Assembly: GCA_014649355.1 (NCBI GenBank)
Contig: BMSW01000015.1
Span: forward strand, 117,813 to 181,812
Origin: Streptomyces althioticus
GTDB taxonomy: Bacteria; Actinomycetota; Actinomycetes; Streptomycetales; Streptomycetaceae
Length of the DNA: 64,000 nt
Reading direction: 5' to 3'
Positions 16,420-25,046 of the stretch are shown here, one piece after another. Both the position numbers and the translations under genes were made by a program. Position 1 is the first letter of the stretch, and each line of letters starts with the position of its first letter. The notes below the pieces were generated by a model that had not been told where the DNA came from, searched no databases, and saw only the letters and a list, made by a program, of their open reading frames with translations.

Positions 16420-16923
16420 TCAGCGGAGGCGGGCCACTCGCCAGACCGCGAGGGCGACCACCGCCGCGACCATCACCGCGTACGCGGCCACCACGCGCCA
16501 GTCGGACTTGCGGTCCGAGCCGCGGGCGGTCAGGCCCGGCCAGGTGTAGCCGACCTTGCGGGCGGCCATCATGCCCCAGCCGGCCGCGCAGGAGCAGATC
16601 AGCAGGCCGAGCATGGCGATGACCGCGCCGCTGTCGCCGAAGTCGAAGGCGAGCGGGAAGGCGAACATCAGGGAGCCGAGCGCGCCGAGGGCGACGATCG
16701 GGGCGAGCTGCCAGACGCGCAGCCGGCGCTGCGGGCGCAGCTCGACCTCGACCTCGTCCCCGCCGGTGAACATCTCCTCCGGCTCGGGACCGTCGTCGGT
16801 CACACCGCCCTGCGTCTCCTCGGGCCCGTCGGGGCTGAGACGCCCGTTCTCCGGCTCCGGGGCATCCCGCTCGGTGGTGAGATGCTCGGTGCTGTGTGCG
16901 GTGTCGCGAGGGCCGGCCTCCAT
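16420..16923 (-). CDS. Conserved membrane protein with acidic N-terminus
   Basis: The 167-residue protein begins with about 75 hydrophilic, acidic residues and then has three likely membrane segments: QLAPIVALGALGSLMFAFPL, GAVIAMLGLLICSCAAGWG and VVAAYAVMVAAVVALAVW. ATG 16923 is preceded by GGGAGGG at 9 nt; an in-frame TTG six codons earlier is less likely. Its place upstream of dapF and downstream of miaA is shared by a family of uncharacterised actinobacterial membrane proteins. Function is unknown. Confidence 0.8.
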   Translation of the reverse strand: MEAGPRDTAHSTEHLTTERDAPEPENGRLSPDGPEETQGGVTDDGPEPEEMFTGGDEVEVELRPQRRLRVWQLAPIVALGALGSLMFAFPLAFDFGDSGAVIAMLGLLICSCAAGWGMMAARKVGYTWPGLTARGSDRKSDWRVVAAYAVMVAAVVALAVWRVARLR

Positions 16924-17031
16924 CGCCACGCGCCCTCCCAACTTAGGACTCCACTGGTCGATCGAAGCTTGATGATGGCACGGCGTCGCAGGCCCGGATG
17001 ACGGCCTGGGCGTCCCGATGCCAGGACGTGA

Positions 17032-17970
17032 TCAGGCTGTAACCGGTCGTTCGACCAACGCCATCGCGAGCTGCGGAAGCTCCCCCAGGTCCGCCGCGGC
17101 CCCACTCAACCAGTGCACCCGGGGATCGCGCCTGAACCATGAATCCTGACGGCGCGCGAAGCGCTTGGTGGCACGGACGGTCTCGGCCCGCGCCTCCTCC
17201 AGGGTGCACTCGCCGGCAAGTGCGGCGAGCACCTGCTGGTAGCCGAGGGCGCGCGACGCCGTACGCCCCTCGCGCAACCCCTGCGCCTCGAGTGCGCGCA
17301 CTTCTTCGACGAGTCCGGCCTCCCACATCCGGTCGACCCGACGGGCGATCCGCTCGTCGAGTTCGGGGCGGGCCACGTCGACGCCGATCTGGAGCGTGTC
17401 GTAGACCGAGTCGTGGCCGGGGAGGTTGGCGGTGAAGGGCCGCCCGGTGATCTCGATGACCTCCAGCGCGCGGACGATACGGCGGCCGTTGCTCGGCAGG
17501 ATCGCGCGGGCCGCGTCGGGGTCGGCCGCGGCGAGCCGGGCGTGCAGCGCGCCGGAGCCGCGCAGCGCCAGCTCGTCCTCCAAACGCGAGCGGACCTCCG
17601 GGTCGGTGCCGGGGAACTCCAGGTTGTCGACCGCGCCACGGACGTACAGGCCGGAGCCGCCGACCAGGATCGGCCAGCGTCCTTCGGCGAGAAGCTCGTC
17701 GATCCGTCCCCGGGCCATCCGCTGGTACTCGGCGACGGAGGCGGCCTCGGTGACGTCCCAGACGTCGAGCAGGTGGTGCGGAACACCGCCGCGCTCCTCG
17801 GGCGTCAGCTTGGCGGTGCCGATGTCCATCCCCCGGTAGAGCTGCATGGAGTCGGCGTTGACGACCTCACCCCCCAGCCGCTGGGCGAGAAAAACGCCCA
17901 GATCGGACTTTCCGGCCGCGGTGGGACCGACGACGGCGATGACGCGGGGGGCGTGGGGTGCGCTGCTCAC
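17032..17970 (-). CDS. miaA: tRNA dimethylallyltransferase MiaA
   Basis: MiaA transfers a dimethylallyl group to N6 of A37 in tRNAs that read UNN codons. The 312-residue protein has the P-loop GPTAAGKS (about residues 15-22), the DSMQLYRGMDIGTAK segment and GGSGLYVRG. The RRIVRALEVIEITGRP and RRQDSWFRRD regions of the family are also present. ATG 17970 begins MSSAPHAPRVIAVVG. MiaB, which methylthiolates the product, is encoded about 1.6 kb away on the same strand, so both steps of ms2i6A formation are in the window. Confidence 0.97.
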   Translation of the reverse strand: MSSAPHAPRVIAVVGPTAAGKSDLGVFLAQRLGGEVVNADSMQLYRGMDIGTAKLTPEERGGVPHHLLDVWDVTEAASVAEYQRMARGRIDELLAEGRWPILVGGSGLYVRGAVDNLEFPGTDPEVRSRLEDELALRGSGALHARLAAADPDAARAILPSNGRRIVRALEVIEITGRPFTANLPGHDSVYDTLQIGVDVARPELDERIARRVDRMWEAGLVEEVRALEAQGLREGRTASRALGYQQVLAALAGECTLEEARAETVRATKRFARRQDSWFRRDPRVHWLSGAAADLGELPQLAMALVERPVTA

Positions 17971-18151
17971 CGATCCAGTCTCCCAAACCTCACGGGCCGC
18001 TCTCGATCGGGTTACGTGACGCGAGGTCCGCCGGGTCGTTGCCCGTTCGAGGTTCCTGCCGCCGCATCACGGCGGCGCTCGCCCGGCTCACACGGATGGA
18101 CACACCGGGCTACGCGGAATTTCGCCCGCACGAGTAACGTATGGAGTGGAT

Positions 18152-18424
18152 ATGGGCGTTTTTGCACGACTTTTTCGGAGGTCGAAGACCACGGGAGAGA
18201 CAGCGGCGGCCGAGGCACGGACCGACGGGGAGAAGACCGGGGCCGGTACGGACGACACGGCGGCGACGCCTGGGTCCGAGACCGCGGCCGACGAGGCGAA
18301 GGCCGCCTCCGAGACCCCGGTGAAGGAGTCCGACGAGGCCGGCGTCACGGAGAGCGTCGACATCCCGAAGCAGCAGTCCGGCAAGGCCGCCGACACCGAG
18401 GCCGGCGAGGGCGCCCGCACGTAG
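18152..18424 (+). CDS. Small hydrophilic acidic protein
   Basis: This 90-residue protein begins MGVFARLFRRSK, a short basic amphipathic start, followed by a long Ala/Glu/Thr/Asp-rich stretch with no predicted fold. ATG 18152 is chosen because GGAG sits 5 nt upstream. An ATG two codons earlier lies inside that Shine-Dalgarno. It is followed after 23 bp by another small hydrophilic protein gene, so the two probably form an operon. Related proteins occur in Streptomyces genomes as hypotheticals. Function unknown. Confidence 0.72.
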   Translation: MGVFARLFRRSKTTGETAAAEARTDGEKTGAGTDDTAATPGSETAADEAKAASETPVKESDEAGVTESVDIPKQQSGKAADTEAGEGART

Positions 18425-18447
18425 CGTGCCGCGAGGAAAGGTTCATC

Positions 18448-18717
18448 ATGGGTCTCCTGGACAATCTCAAGGCCAAGATCGGCCCTGCCAAGGACAAGGT
18501 CTCCGGCCTCGCGCAGCAGCACGAGGACAAGATCCAGCACGGCCTGGAGAAGGCGGCGCACACCGTCGACCGGGGAACCAAGGGCAAGTACAGCGACAGG
18601 ATCCAGTCGGGCACGGGAAAGGCCAAGGAGGCCGTGGACCGCTTCGCGCGCAAGAACGACTCCGGTCCGGACGCGGGCGGCACCACGCCGCCGGCCGGGC
18701 CGCCGCCCGCCTCCTGA
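18448..18717 (+). CDS. Antitoxin-like protein of the Rv0909/MT0933 type
   Basis: The 89-residue protein (MGLLDNLKAKIGPAKDKVSG, then KYSDRIQSGTGKAKEAVD) matches the pattern of small Lys/Ala-rich actinobacterial proteins annotated as MT0933-type antitoxins. They have amphipathic helices with repeated KxK(V/I) and end in a Gly/Pro tail. ATG 18448 has GAGGAAAGG upstream. No SRPBCC-type toxin (the Rv0910 partner) is next to it; its neighbour is a small acidic protein. An antitoxin role is therefore doubtful, and a stress-related helical protein is equally possible. Confidence 0.78.
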   Translation: MGLLDNLKAKIGPAKDKVSGLAQQHEDKIQHGLEKAAHTVDRGTKGKYSDRIQSGTGKAKEAVDRFARKNDSGPDAGGTTPPAGPPPAS

Positions 18718-18723
18718 GCGGCA

Positions 18724-18770
18724 CGAACGGCGGACGGCCGAGGCCTCGCGCCTCGGCCGTCCGCCGTTCG
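18724..18770. terminator. Terminator after the antitoxin-like gene
   Basis: A perfect 20-bp stem (arms 18724-18743 and 18751-18770) with a 7-nt loop starts 7 bp after the stop. It lies between convergent genes and can act in both directions. Confidence 0.9.
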
Positions 18771-18785
18771 TTCACCTCCGCGCGC

Positions 18786-19499
18786 CTACGACCAGGCGGC
18801 GACCACGTACCCCACGCCGTACGGCGCGTCCTCGTGGAGCAGCACGCCGGACAGAGCGGCGCCGCCCTCGGCCGCCCCCGCGAGCACCTGCCAGGGAGCG
18901 CGGCCGGACACCTTGAGCTCACGCGACACCCCGGGGTCCAGCGCCCGCAGCGCGTCCGTGTCGGCCGAGCCGAGCGCGCGGGCGATCTCCGCGTCGTAGG
19001 GCGCCGCGCGTTCGTCGAGGTAGCCGGGCGCCTTGAGGGTGCGGCAGGCGCTGGCGTCGCCCATCACCAGCAGCGCCACCCGGTCGGCCCGGCCGGCCAG
19101 CCGCCGCCCCTCCGCGAGGCACGCGTCCGGCGCGAAGGACTCCCCCACGCCCCGCCCTTCGACGGGGGCATCGGCCCACCCGATCCGCCCCAGCAGCCAG
19201 GCGCCCACGGCGAGCCCGTAGGGCAGTTCCCCGCCGGCCGCGCCGTCGCCCTCCCCCAGCCGTACCCCCAGGTCGACGCCGAACCGGCGGAAGGAACCCG
19301 GGGTTCCCGCGGGGTAGTCGCGCGTGCCGGCGCCGTCGTCCGGGCCCACGACCACCAGCAGGTCGGGGCGGGCGGCGGCGAGCACGCCGAGCGCGTCCGT
19401 GCAGGCGGCGCGCGCGGCGTCCAGCTCCGGGGCGGCGCCGGCGGCGACCTCGGGCACGAGCAGCGGCGGGCAGGGGCAGGCTGCGGCGGCGACAAGCAT
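18786..19499 (-). CDS. LigB-fold (class III extradiol dioxygenase-like) protein
   Basis: This protein of 237 residues is encoded between miaB and miaA. The outline recalls the LigB/MEMO fold: an N-terminal strand followed by CPCPPLLVPE, then PDLLVVVGPDD, and ALLVMGDASA near residue 160. In true enzymes the first motif contains a metal-binding His (HxP) and the second reads SPHH-like; here both positions carry Cys or Asp, so metal binding appears lost. A homologue in the same place between miaB and miaA is known in mycobacteria. The conserved neighbourhood suggests a link to tRNA modification, but no function is established. Confidence 0.8.
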   Translation of the reverse strand: MLVAAAACPCPPLLVPEVAAGAAPELDAARAACTDALGVLAAARPDLLVVVGPDDGAGTRDYPAGTPGSFRRFGVDLGVRLGEGDGAAGGELPYGLAVGAWLLGRIGWADAPVEGRGVGESFAPDACLAEGRRLAGRADRVALLVMGDASACRTLKAPGYLDERAAPYDAEIARALGSADTDALRALDPGVSRELKVSGRAPWQVLAGAAEGGAALSGVLLHEDAPYGVGYVVAAWS

Positions 19500-19524
19500 G
19501 ATCAGCAGCCTACTGCGGCCGTAC

Positions 19525-19548
19525 GGACCCGCCCGTCGGGGCGGGTCC
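19525..19548 (-). terminator. miaB terminator
   Basis: A perfect 10-bp stem (arms 19525-19534 and 19539-19548) with a GTCG loop lies 13 bp downstream of the miaB stop on the minus strand. Confidence 0.7.
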
Positions 19549-19560
19549 TGGGCGGCGGGG

Positions 19561-21087
19561 TCAGTCGACGGCGCAGCCGCCGGTGACCGCCGGGAGCGGC
19601 TCGGGCACGCCCACCTTGGGCAGGCCGAGCAGCACGCCCGCGGGCTTGGCCGCCTTCTCCGCGGTGCGCTTCTCCCAGGCGTCGCCCGCGCGGGTGCGGC
19701 GGACGTCGAGGACGGGGCCTTCGGCGAGGAGGTGGTGCGGGGCCGCGTAGGTCACCTCGACGGTGACGATGTCACCGGGGCGGACCTCCTGCTCGGGCTT
19801 GGTGAAGTGCACCAGGCGGTTGTCGGGGGCACGGCCGGAGAGGCGGTGGGTGGTGTCGTCCTTGCGGCCCTCGCCCTCGGCGACCATCAGCTCCAGGGTG
19901 CGGCCGACCTGCTTCTTGTTCTCCTCCCAGGAGATCTCCTCCTGGAGGGCGACGAGCCGCTCGTAGCGCTCCTGGACGACCTTCTTGGGGATCTGCCCGT
20001 CCATCTCGGCGGCCGGGGTGCCGGGCCGCTTGGAGTACTGGAAGGTGAACGCCTGGGCGAAGCGGGCCTCGCGGACGACGTGCAGCGTCTGCTGGAAGTC
20101 CTCCTCGGTCTCGCCGGGGAAGCCCACGATGATGTCGGTGCTGATCGCCGCGTGCGGGATGGCGGCGCGGACCTTCTCGATGATCCCGAGGAAGCGCTCC
20201 TGCCGGTAGGAGCGGCGCATGGCCTTGAGGACCGGGTCGGAGCCGGACTGCAGCGGCATGTGGAGCTGCGGCATCACGTTGGGCGTCTCGGCCATGGCGG
20301 CGATGACGTCGTCGGTGAAGTCGCGGGGGTGCGGGGAGGTGAAGCGGACCCGCTCCAGGCCGTCGATCTTCCCGCAGGCGCGCAGCAGCTTGCTGAACGC
20401 CTCGCGGTCGCCGATGTCGGAGCCGTAGGCGTTGACGTTCTGGCCGAGCAGGGTGATCTCGGAGACGCCCTCGGCGACCAGCGCCTCGATCTCGGCGAGG
20501 ATGTCGCCGGGGCGGCGGTCCTTCTCCTTGCCGCGCAGGGCGGGGACGATGCAGAACGTGCAGGTGTTGTTGCAGCCGACGGAGATCGACACCCAGGCCG
20601 CGTAGGCGCTCTCACGGCGGGTGGGAAGCGTGGAGGGGAACGCCTCCAGCGACTCGGCGATCTCGACCTGCGCCTCCTCCTGGACGCGGGCGCGCTCCAG
20701 GAGCACCGGCAGCTTGCCGATGTTGTGCGTGCCGAAGACGACGTCCACCCAGGGGGCGCGCTTGACGATGGTGTCGCGGTCCTTCTGCGCGAGGCAGCCG
20801 CCGACGGCGATCTGCATGCCGGGGCGGCTCGCCTTCTTCGGGGCGAGGTGGCCCAGGTTGCCGTACAGCTTGTTGTCGGCGTTCTCGCGCACGGCGCAGG
20901 TGTTGAACACGACGACGTCGGCCTCGCCGTCGGAGCCCTCGGGGGCGCGGACGTACCCGGCGTCCTCCAGCAGCCCGGACAACCGCTCGGAGTCGTGGAC
21001 GTTCATCTGACACCCGTAGGTGCGAATCTCGTAGGTCCTGGTCGGGAGAACGTCCACGGCGGGGCTCCGGTCACTGCTGCTGGTCAT
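19561..21087 (-). CDS. miaB: tRNA-2-methylthio-N6-dimethylallyladenosine synthase MiaB
   Basis: MiaB is a radical SAM enzyme that adds a methylthio group to i6A37 in tRNA. The 508-residue protein has the UPF0004 domain with its cluster-binding cysteines (YGCQMN, NTCAVRE, GGCLAQ), the radical-SAM motif CNNTCTFC at about residues 170-178 and a C-terminal TRAM domain. TRAM is recognisable from VGRTLELMVAEGEGRKDD. ATG 21087 begins MTSSSDRSPAVD, followed by about 20 extra residues before the core. The product acts after MiaA, encoded nearby. The gene lies downstream of a membrane-protein gene. Confidence 0.97.
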   Translation of the reverse strand: MTSSSDRSPAVDVLPTRTYEIRTYGCQMNVHDSERLSGLLEDAGYVRAPEGSDGEADVVVFNTCAVRENADNKLYGNLGHLAPKKASRPGMQIAVGGCLAQKDRDTIVKRAPWVDVVFGTHNIGKLPVLLERARVQEEAQVEIAESLEAFPSTLPTRRESAYAAWVSISVGCNNTCTFCIVPALRGKEKDRRPGDILAEIEALVAEGVSEITLLGQNVNAYGSDIGDREAFSKLLRACGKIDGLERVRFTSPHPRDFTDDVIAAMAETPNVMPQLHMPLQSGSDPVLKAMRRSYRQERFLGIIEKVRAAIPHAAISTDIIVGFPGETEEDFQQTLHVVREARFAQAFTFQYSKRPGTPAAEMDGQIPKKVVQERYERLVALQEEISWEENKKQVGRTLELMVAEGEGRKDDTTHRLSGRAPDNRLVHFTKPEQEVRPGDIVTVEVTYAAPHHLLAEGPVLDVRRTRAGDAWEKRTAEKAAKPAGVLLGLPKVGVPEPLPAVTGGCAVD

Positions 21088-21159
21088 GGCAACAAGGGTA
21101 GGCGTTTCCCGGACCGGTTCCGGCCGGTGTTCCCCCTCCGCCCGGTACGGCCAGGTGGC

Positions 21160-21753
21160 TCAGCCGCGTACGGCCAGGTGGCAGGCGGAGCCCCAGAGGA
21201 CCGCCGCGCAGGCCAGACCCACCACGACCCGCACGGTCTCGGCGGACTGACCGGTCAGGACCAGCACGGCGCCGACGACCGCCACGGCCGTCGTCAGGGC
21301 GCCGGTCCACCGGTACTGCCACTGGTCGTAGAGCCGGGCGAGCGGGAAGAAGTGCAGGCCCACGACGAGCGCGATGCCGACCGGGATGTACGCCGGGCGT
21401 CCGGAGGCGTTGGCCGCGGCGATCACGGCGACGACGGCCAGCAGTTCGACGCCGTTCACGATGCCCACCCCGCGGGCCCAGTTCGGGGGCAGGTCCACCG
21501 TCCGGGGCGAGGGCCGTGCGTCCTTGCGGAGACCGAGGTACAGCGCGACCGCCGTGACCGCGAGCGCCGCCGCCTCGACGGCCACCGGCACCACGTCCGT
21601 CGCCGGTCCGGTGCCGGAGGCGCCCGCGAAGGCCCAGGCCAGCGCGAACACGGACAGCACGACGGTGCCCCGGCGCCGCAGCTGCCGGGTGAGCGCGAGG
21701 CACTCGGCGTCGGAGGCGGACGGCGTCGGCGCGGACTCGGTGGAGGACGTCAT
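21160..21753 (-). CDS. Conserved membrane protein
   Basis: The 197-residue protein is mostly hydrophobic with about six membrane segments, for example VVLSVFALAWAFAGASGTG, VEAAALAVTAVALYLGL, GVELLAVVAVIAAANASG, IPVGIALVVGLHFFPLARL and ALTTAVAVVGAVLVLTG. The motif FPLARLYDQWQYRWTG recurs in a family of small uncharacterised membrane proteins. It ends 72 bp before miaB on the same strand. Function unknown. Confidence 0.8.
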   Translation of the reverse strand: MTSSTESAPTPSASDAECLALTRQLRRRGTVVLSVFALAWAFAGASGTGPATDVVPVAVEAAALAVTAVALYLGLRKDARPSPRTVDLPPNWARGVGIVNGVELLAVVAVIAAANASGRPAYIPVGIALVVGLHFFPLARLYDQWQYRWTGALTTAVAVVGAVLVLTGQSAETVRVVVGLACAAVLWGSACHLAVRG

Positions 21754-21942
21754 CGATGGAGGCTACAGCGATCGCGTCAACTCGGCGCGGGCTTTCCCCA
21801 CTTCGTGGTCCGCGTCCTCCACGGCCGGCTCTCCTGCCCCTGCCGCGGCGGTACCGCCCCCACGTCCGGCACCGAGTCGGGTCGCCCTGTCCTGTGAGTT
21901 CCGCCCTGGTCAGCCGGGCACCGGGCTGGCAGGATCGCGGCC

Positions 21943-22938
21943 ATGTCCCACGTGCTGTCCCGCATCGGCAGGCGGCGGGCCCTGCGGGGCGCGGCCGCCG
22001 GTCTCGTGGTGCTCGGGCTGCTGCTGTGGTGGGCGGCGCCGTGGCGCGAGGAGGCGCCCGGCGGGACGATCACGATGAGCACCGGCACCCGCGCCGGCGT
22101 CTACCAGAAGTACGGCGAGCTGCTGCGGACCGCGCTCGGCAAGAACATGCCCGACCTGGAGGTGCGGCTGGAGACCAGCGACGGCTCCTGGGAGAACGTC
22201 CGCCGGGTCGCCACCGGGCAGGCCGACTTCGCCCTCGCGGCGGCCGACGCCGTGGAGACGTACCGGCAGGAGGGCCGCACCGGCGCCGAGGGGCTGCGCG
22301 GGGTGGCGCGCCTGTACGACGACTACGTGCAGCTCGCCGTCGCGCCCGGCTCGGGCATCCGTACCGTCGCCGACCTGCGGGGCAAGCGGGTCGCCATAGG
22401 GCCGCCGAAGTCCGGGGTGCGGCTCATCGCCGACCGGGTGCTGCGGGCGGCCGGGATCGACCCGGAGCGGGACATCGTCCCGTCCGCGGACGGCATCGAC
22501 ACCGGACCCGGACGTCTGGGGCACGGCCTGGACGCCTTCTTCTGGTCGGGAGGGCTGCCCACCGACGGCCTGAAGAAGTACACGGAGGACTCCGCGCTGC
22601 GGCTGGTGCCGATCGACGCCTCCCTGATCGCGAAGGTGCACGACCAGGGAGGCGCCGCCCGCCACTACCGCGCGACCAGCATCCCGGAGTCGGCCTACCC
22701 GGGGAGTCAGCACGGCTCGGCCGTGCCGACCATGGCGGTGTCCAACCTGCTGATCACGCGCGCGGACGCCGACCCGCGGCTCACCGAGTGGCTGACCCGG
22801 GTCGTGCTGAAGAGCCGTGACGGCATCGGCGCCCATGTGCACTCCGCGCAGCTCGTCGACGTGCGCACCGCCATCTACACCGACCCGCTGCGGCTGCACG
22901 AGGGCGCCCGCCGGTACTACCGCTCCGTCAAGCCCTGA
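21943..22938 (+). CDS. TAXI-family solute-binding protein
   Basis: The 331-residue protein has an N-terminal hydrophobic export or anchor segment (RGAAAGLVVLGLLLWWAAPW) after a basic start. A TAXI-type binding domain follows: ITMSTGTRAGVYQKYGELL, ETSDGSWENVRRVATGQADFALAAADAV, VADLRGKRVAIGPPKSGVRLIADRVL and a C-terminal stretch with YPGSQHGSAVPTMAVSNLL. TAXI proteins bind small acids such as glutamate-like compounds for TRAP transporters. No TRAP membrane subunit (DctQ/M type) is nearby, so the protein may instead serve as a ligand sensor. The gene converges on a histidine-kinase gene and overlaps its 3' end by 22 bp. Confidence 0.88.
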   Translation: MSHVLSRIGRRRALRGAAAGLVVLGLLLWWAAPWREEAPGGTITMSTGTRAGVYQKYGELLRTALGKNMPDLEVRLETSDGSWENVRRVATGQADFALAAADAVETYRQEGRTGAEGLRGVARLYDDYVQLAVAPGSGIRTVADLRGKRVAIGPPKSGVRLIADRVLRAAGIDPERDIVPSADGIDTGPGRLGHGLDAFFWSGGLPTDGLKKYTEDSALRLVPIDASLIAKVHDQGGAARHYRATSIPESAYPGSQHGSAVPTMAVSNLLITRADADPRLTEWLTRVVLKSRDGIGAHVHSAQLVDVRTAIYTDPLRLHEGARRYYRSVKP

Positions 22939-24350
22939 CCGTCCGCCTCGCCGGCGGGGGCGTTGCGCGGCACGCTCACGGTCACCCGCAGCCCGTGCGG
23001 CTCGTGCCGTTCGTAGGTGAGGGAGCCGCCGCCCGCGGCGAGCAGCGCCCGGGAGATGGACAGGCCGAGGCCCGAGCCCTTGACGTTCTGGTGCCGTCCG
23101 CTGCGCCAGAAGCGGTCGCCGACGCGGGTCAGCTCCTCGTCGGTCAGTCCGGGTCCGTTGTCGGTGACGACGACGGTCGCCGTGTCGCCGTTGGGGGCGA
23201 CGGTCACCTCGACGCTCTCGCCGGACGGCGTGAACTTCACCGCGTTGTCGATGACCGCGTCCAGCGCGCTGGACAGCGCCACCGGGTCGGCCCACGCGGT
23301 GGTCGCCGGGCAGACGCCGGTCAGCGTGACGTCCTTGGCGTCGGCGGACGGCGACCAGGCGGCGACCCGCTCGGCGGCCACCGCGCCGATGTCGACGATC
23401 CGCAGGTCGGGCGCGCTGTGCTCGGCCAGGGCCAGGTCGAGCAGGTCGTCGAGGACCTGCGCCAGCCGTTTGCCCTCGGCGCGCACGGACGCGATCTCCT
23501 CGTTGTCCTCGGGCAGCTCGAGGGCGAGCAGCTCGATGCGCAGCAGCAGCGCGGACAGGGGGTTGCGCAGCTGGTGGGAGGCGTCGGCGACGAAGGCGCG
23601 CTGCTGCTCCAGCACGTTCTCGACGTTGTCCGCCATCTCGTTGAAGGAGCGGGCGAGGCGGCGCAGCTCGGGTGGTCCGCCGGCCTCCGCGACGCGGGAC
23701 TTCAGCCGGCCGGTGGCGATGTCGTGGGTGGTGGCGTCGAGGACGCGCACCGGGCGCAGCACCCAGCCGGTGAGCCGGAGGGCCGCGCCGACGGCCAGCA
23801 GCATCGCGGCCGCCTCCCCCGCGGCGATGACCATCCAGCCCTGGAGGATGCGGGACCGCATCTGCCCGGTGGGCGAGTCGGTGACCACGACCGCGACGAC
23901 GTCGCCGTCCCGGATCACCGGTGAGGCGACCACGAGCGTGCTCCGCTGCCAGGGCCACACCTGTTCGGGGTCGTGGCTACGGCGGCTGAGCAGCGCCTCC
24001 TCGAAGGCGTCCCGGACCTCGCCGGCGCGGGGCAGGAAGAAGTCGTCGGGGGCGTGCGCCATGGGGGCGTCGTTGCGGTAGAAGACGCCGGCGCGGATGC
24101 CGTAGACCTCGTAGTAGCTGCGCAGTTCGGCGCTGAGCGTCTCGCGGCGCTCGTTGACGTCGTTGCCCGAGGTGTCGGCGGGCTCGGTGACGAACTGGGC
24201 GAGGGCCGCGAAGCGGGCGGTGTCGTCGATGCGGTCGACGACGACCTTCTGCTGCTGGGCGCCGGCGAGGCTCACCGCGAGCGGCACGCCGAGGGCGAGC
24301 AGGACGGCCGCCATCAGGACGATGAGCAGCGGCAGCAGACGTGTGTGCAC
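22917..24350 (-). CDS. Sensor histidine kinase
   Basis: This is a membrane sensor kinase of 477 residues. A signal/TM segment (LLPLLIVLMAAVLLALGVPLAVSL) is followed by an extracellular domain of about 130 residues, a second TM (MVIAAGEAAAMLLAVGAAL) and a HAMP domain (LRPVRVLDATTHDIATG). The H box ASHQLRNPLSALLL (His at about 258) and HATPase motifs N (DNAVKF), G1 (VTDNGPGL) and G2 (GSGLGLSIS) complete the kinase. The response regulator gene lies 9 bp upstream on the same strand, so the two are co-transcribed. The 3' end overlaps the convergent TAXI gene. Its signal is not known; a TAXI-bound ligand is an inference from position. Confidence 0.95.
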   Translation of the reverse strand: MHTRLLPLLIVLMAAVLLALGVPLAVSLAGAQQQKVVVDRIDDTARFAALAQFVTEPADTSGNDVNERRETLSAELRSYYEVYGIRAGVFYRNDAPMAHAPDDFFLPRAGEVRDAFEEALLSRRSHDPEQVWPWQRSTLVVASPVIRDGDVVAVVVTDSPTGQMRSRILQGWMVIAAGEAAAMLLAVGAALRLTGWVLRPVRVLDATTHDIATGRLKSRVAEAGGPPELRRLARSFNEMADNVENVLEQQRAFVADASHQLRNPLSALLLRIELLALELPEDNEEIASVRAEGKRLAQVLDDLLDLALAEHSAPDLRIVDIGAVAAERVAAWSPSADAKDVTLTGVCPATTAWADPVALSSALDAVIDNAVKFTPSGESVEVTVAPNGDTATVVVTDNGPGLTDEELTRVGDRFWRSGRHQNVKGSGLGLSISRALLAAGGGSLTYERHEPHGLRVTVSVPRNAPAGEADGQGLTER

Positions 24351-24359
24351 CCGGCCCCG

Positions 24360-25046
24360 CTACGCCGTGGGCGCGACGAGCCGGTAGCCGACGCCGCGCA
24401 CGGTCTCGATCAGGGCGGGCATGCGCAGCTTGGAGCGCAGGGAGGCCACATGCACCTCCAGGGTGCGGCCGGTCCCCTCCCAGCTGGTGCGCCACACCTC
24501 GCTGATGATCTGCTCCCGGCGGAAGACCACCCCCGGCCGCTGCGCCAGCAGCGCGAGCAGGTCGAACTCCTTGCGGGTGAGCTGGACGGGCGTGCCGTTG
24601 ACGCTGACCTGCCGGGTGGGCAGCTCGATGCGCACCGGGCCGAGGACCACCTGGGTCTCCGTGGAGCCGGTGGCCTCCTCCTGGGCGCTGCGCCGGCTGA
24701 CGGCGTGGATCCGGGCGAGCAGTTCCCCGGTGTCGTACGGCTTCACGACGTAGTCGTCGGCGCCGAGGTTGAGGCCGTGGATGCGGGAGCGTACGTCGGA
24801 GCGCGCGGTCACCATGATCACGGGGGTGCTGGTGCGCTTGCGTATCTTGCCGCAGACCTCGTACCCGTCCTGGTCGGGCAGGCCGAGGTCGAGCAGGACG
24901 ACGCCGAAGCCGTCGCTCTCGGGGACGAGTGCCTGGAGGGCCTCCTCGCCGCTGCGCGCGTGGGTGACGTCGAAGCCGTGCCGGGCCAGCACGGCGGACA
25001 GGGCCGCGGCGACGTGGTTGTCGTCCTCGACGAGCAGCAGTCTCAC
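24360..25046 (-). CDS. OmpR-family response regulator
   Basis: The 228-residue protein has a receiver domain with phospho-acceptor Asp53 (LLDLGLPD), acidic Asp8/Asp9 and the Lys of VVKPYD. A C-terminal winged-helix DNA-binding domain carries LTRKEFDLLALLAQRPG and VRGVGYRLV. It is the first gene of a two-component pair with the kinase 9 bp downstream. It is divergent from gluABCD. Direct repeats of the type bound by OmpR-family regulators lie in the shared 281-bp intergenic region, so it may control itself, the glu genes, or both. Confidence 0.96.
   Translation of the reverse strand: MRLLLVEDDNHVAAALSAVLARHGFDVTHARSGEEALQALVPESDGFGVVLLDLGLPDQDGYEVCGKIRKRTSTPVIMVTARSDVRSRIHGLNLGADDYVVKPYDTGELLARIHAVSRRSAQEEATGSTETQVVLGPVRIELPTRQVSVNGTPVQLTRKEFDLLALLAQRPGVVFRREQIISEVWRTSWEGTGRTLEVHVASLRSKLRMPALIETVRGVGYRLVAPTA

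Noticed and set aside
18426..18717. Alternative frame over the antitoxin-like gene encoding Gly/Arg-rich protein
   Set aside because: The 18448-18717 frame has a ribosome-binding site, ordered helical composition and a terminator directly after its stop.
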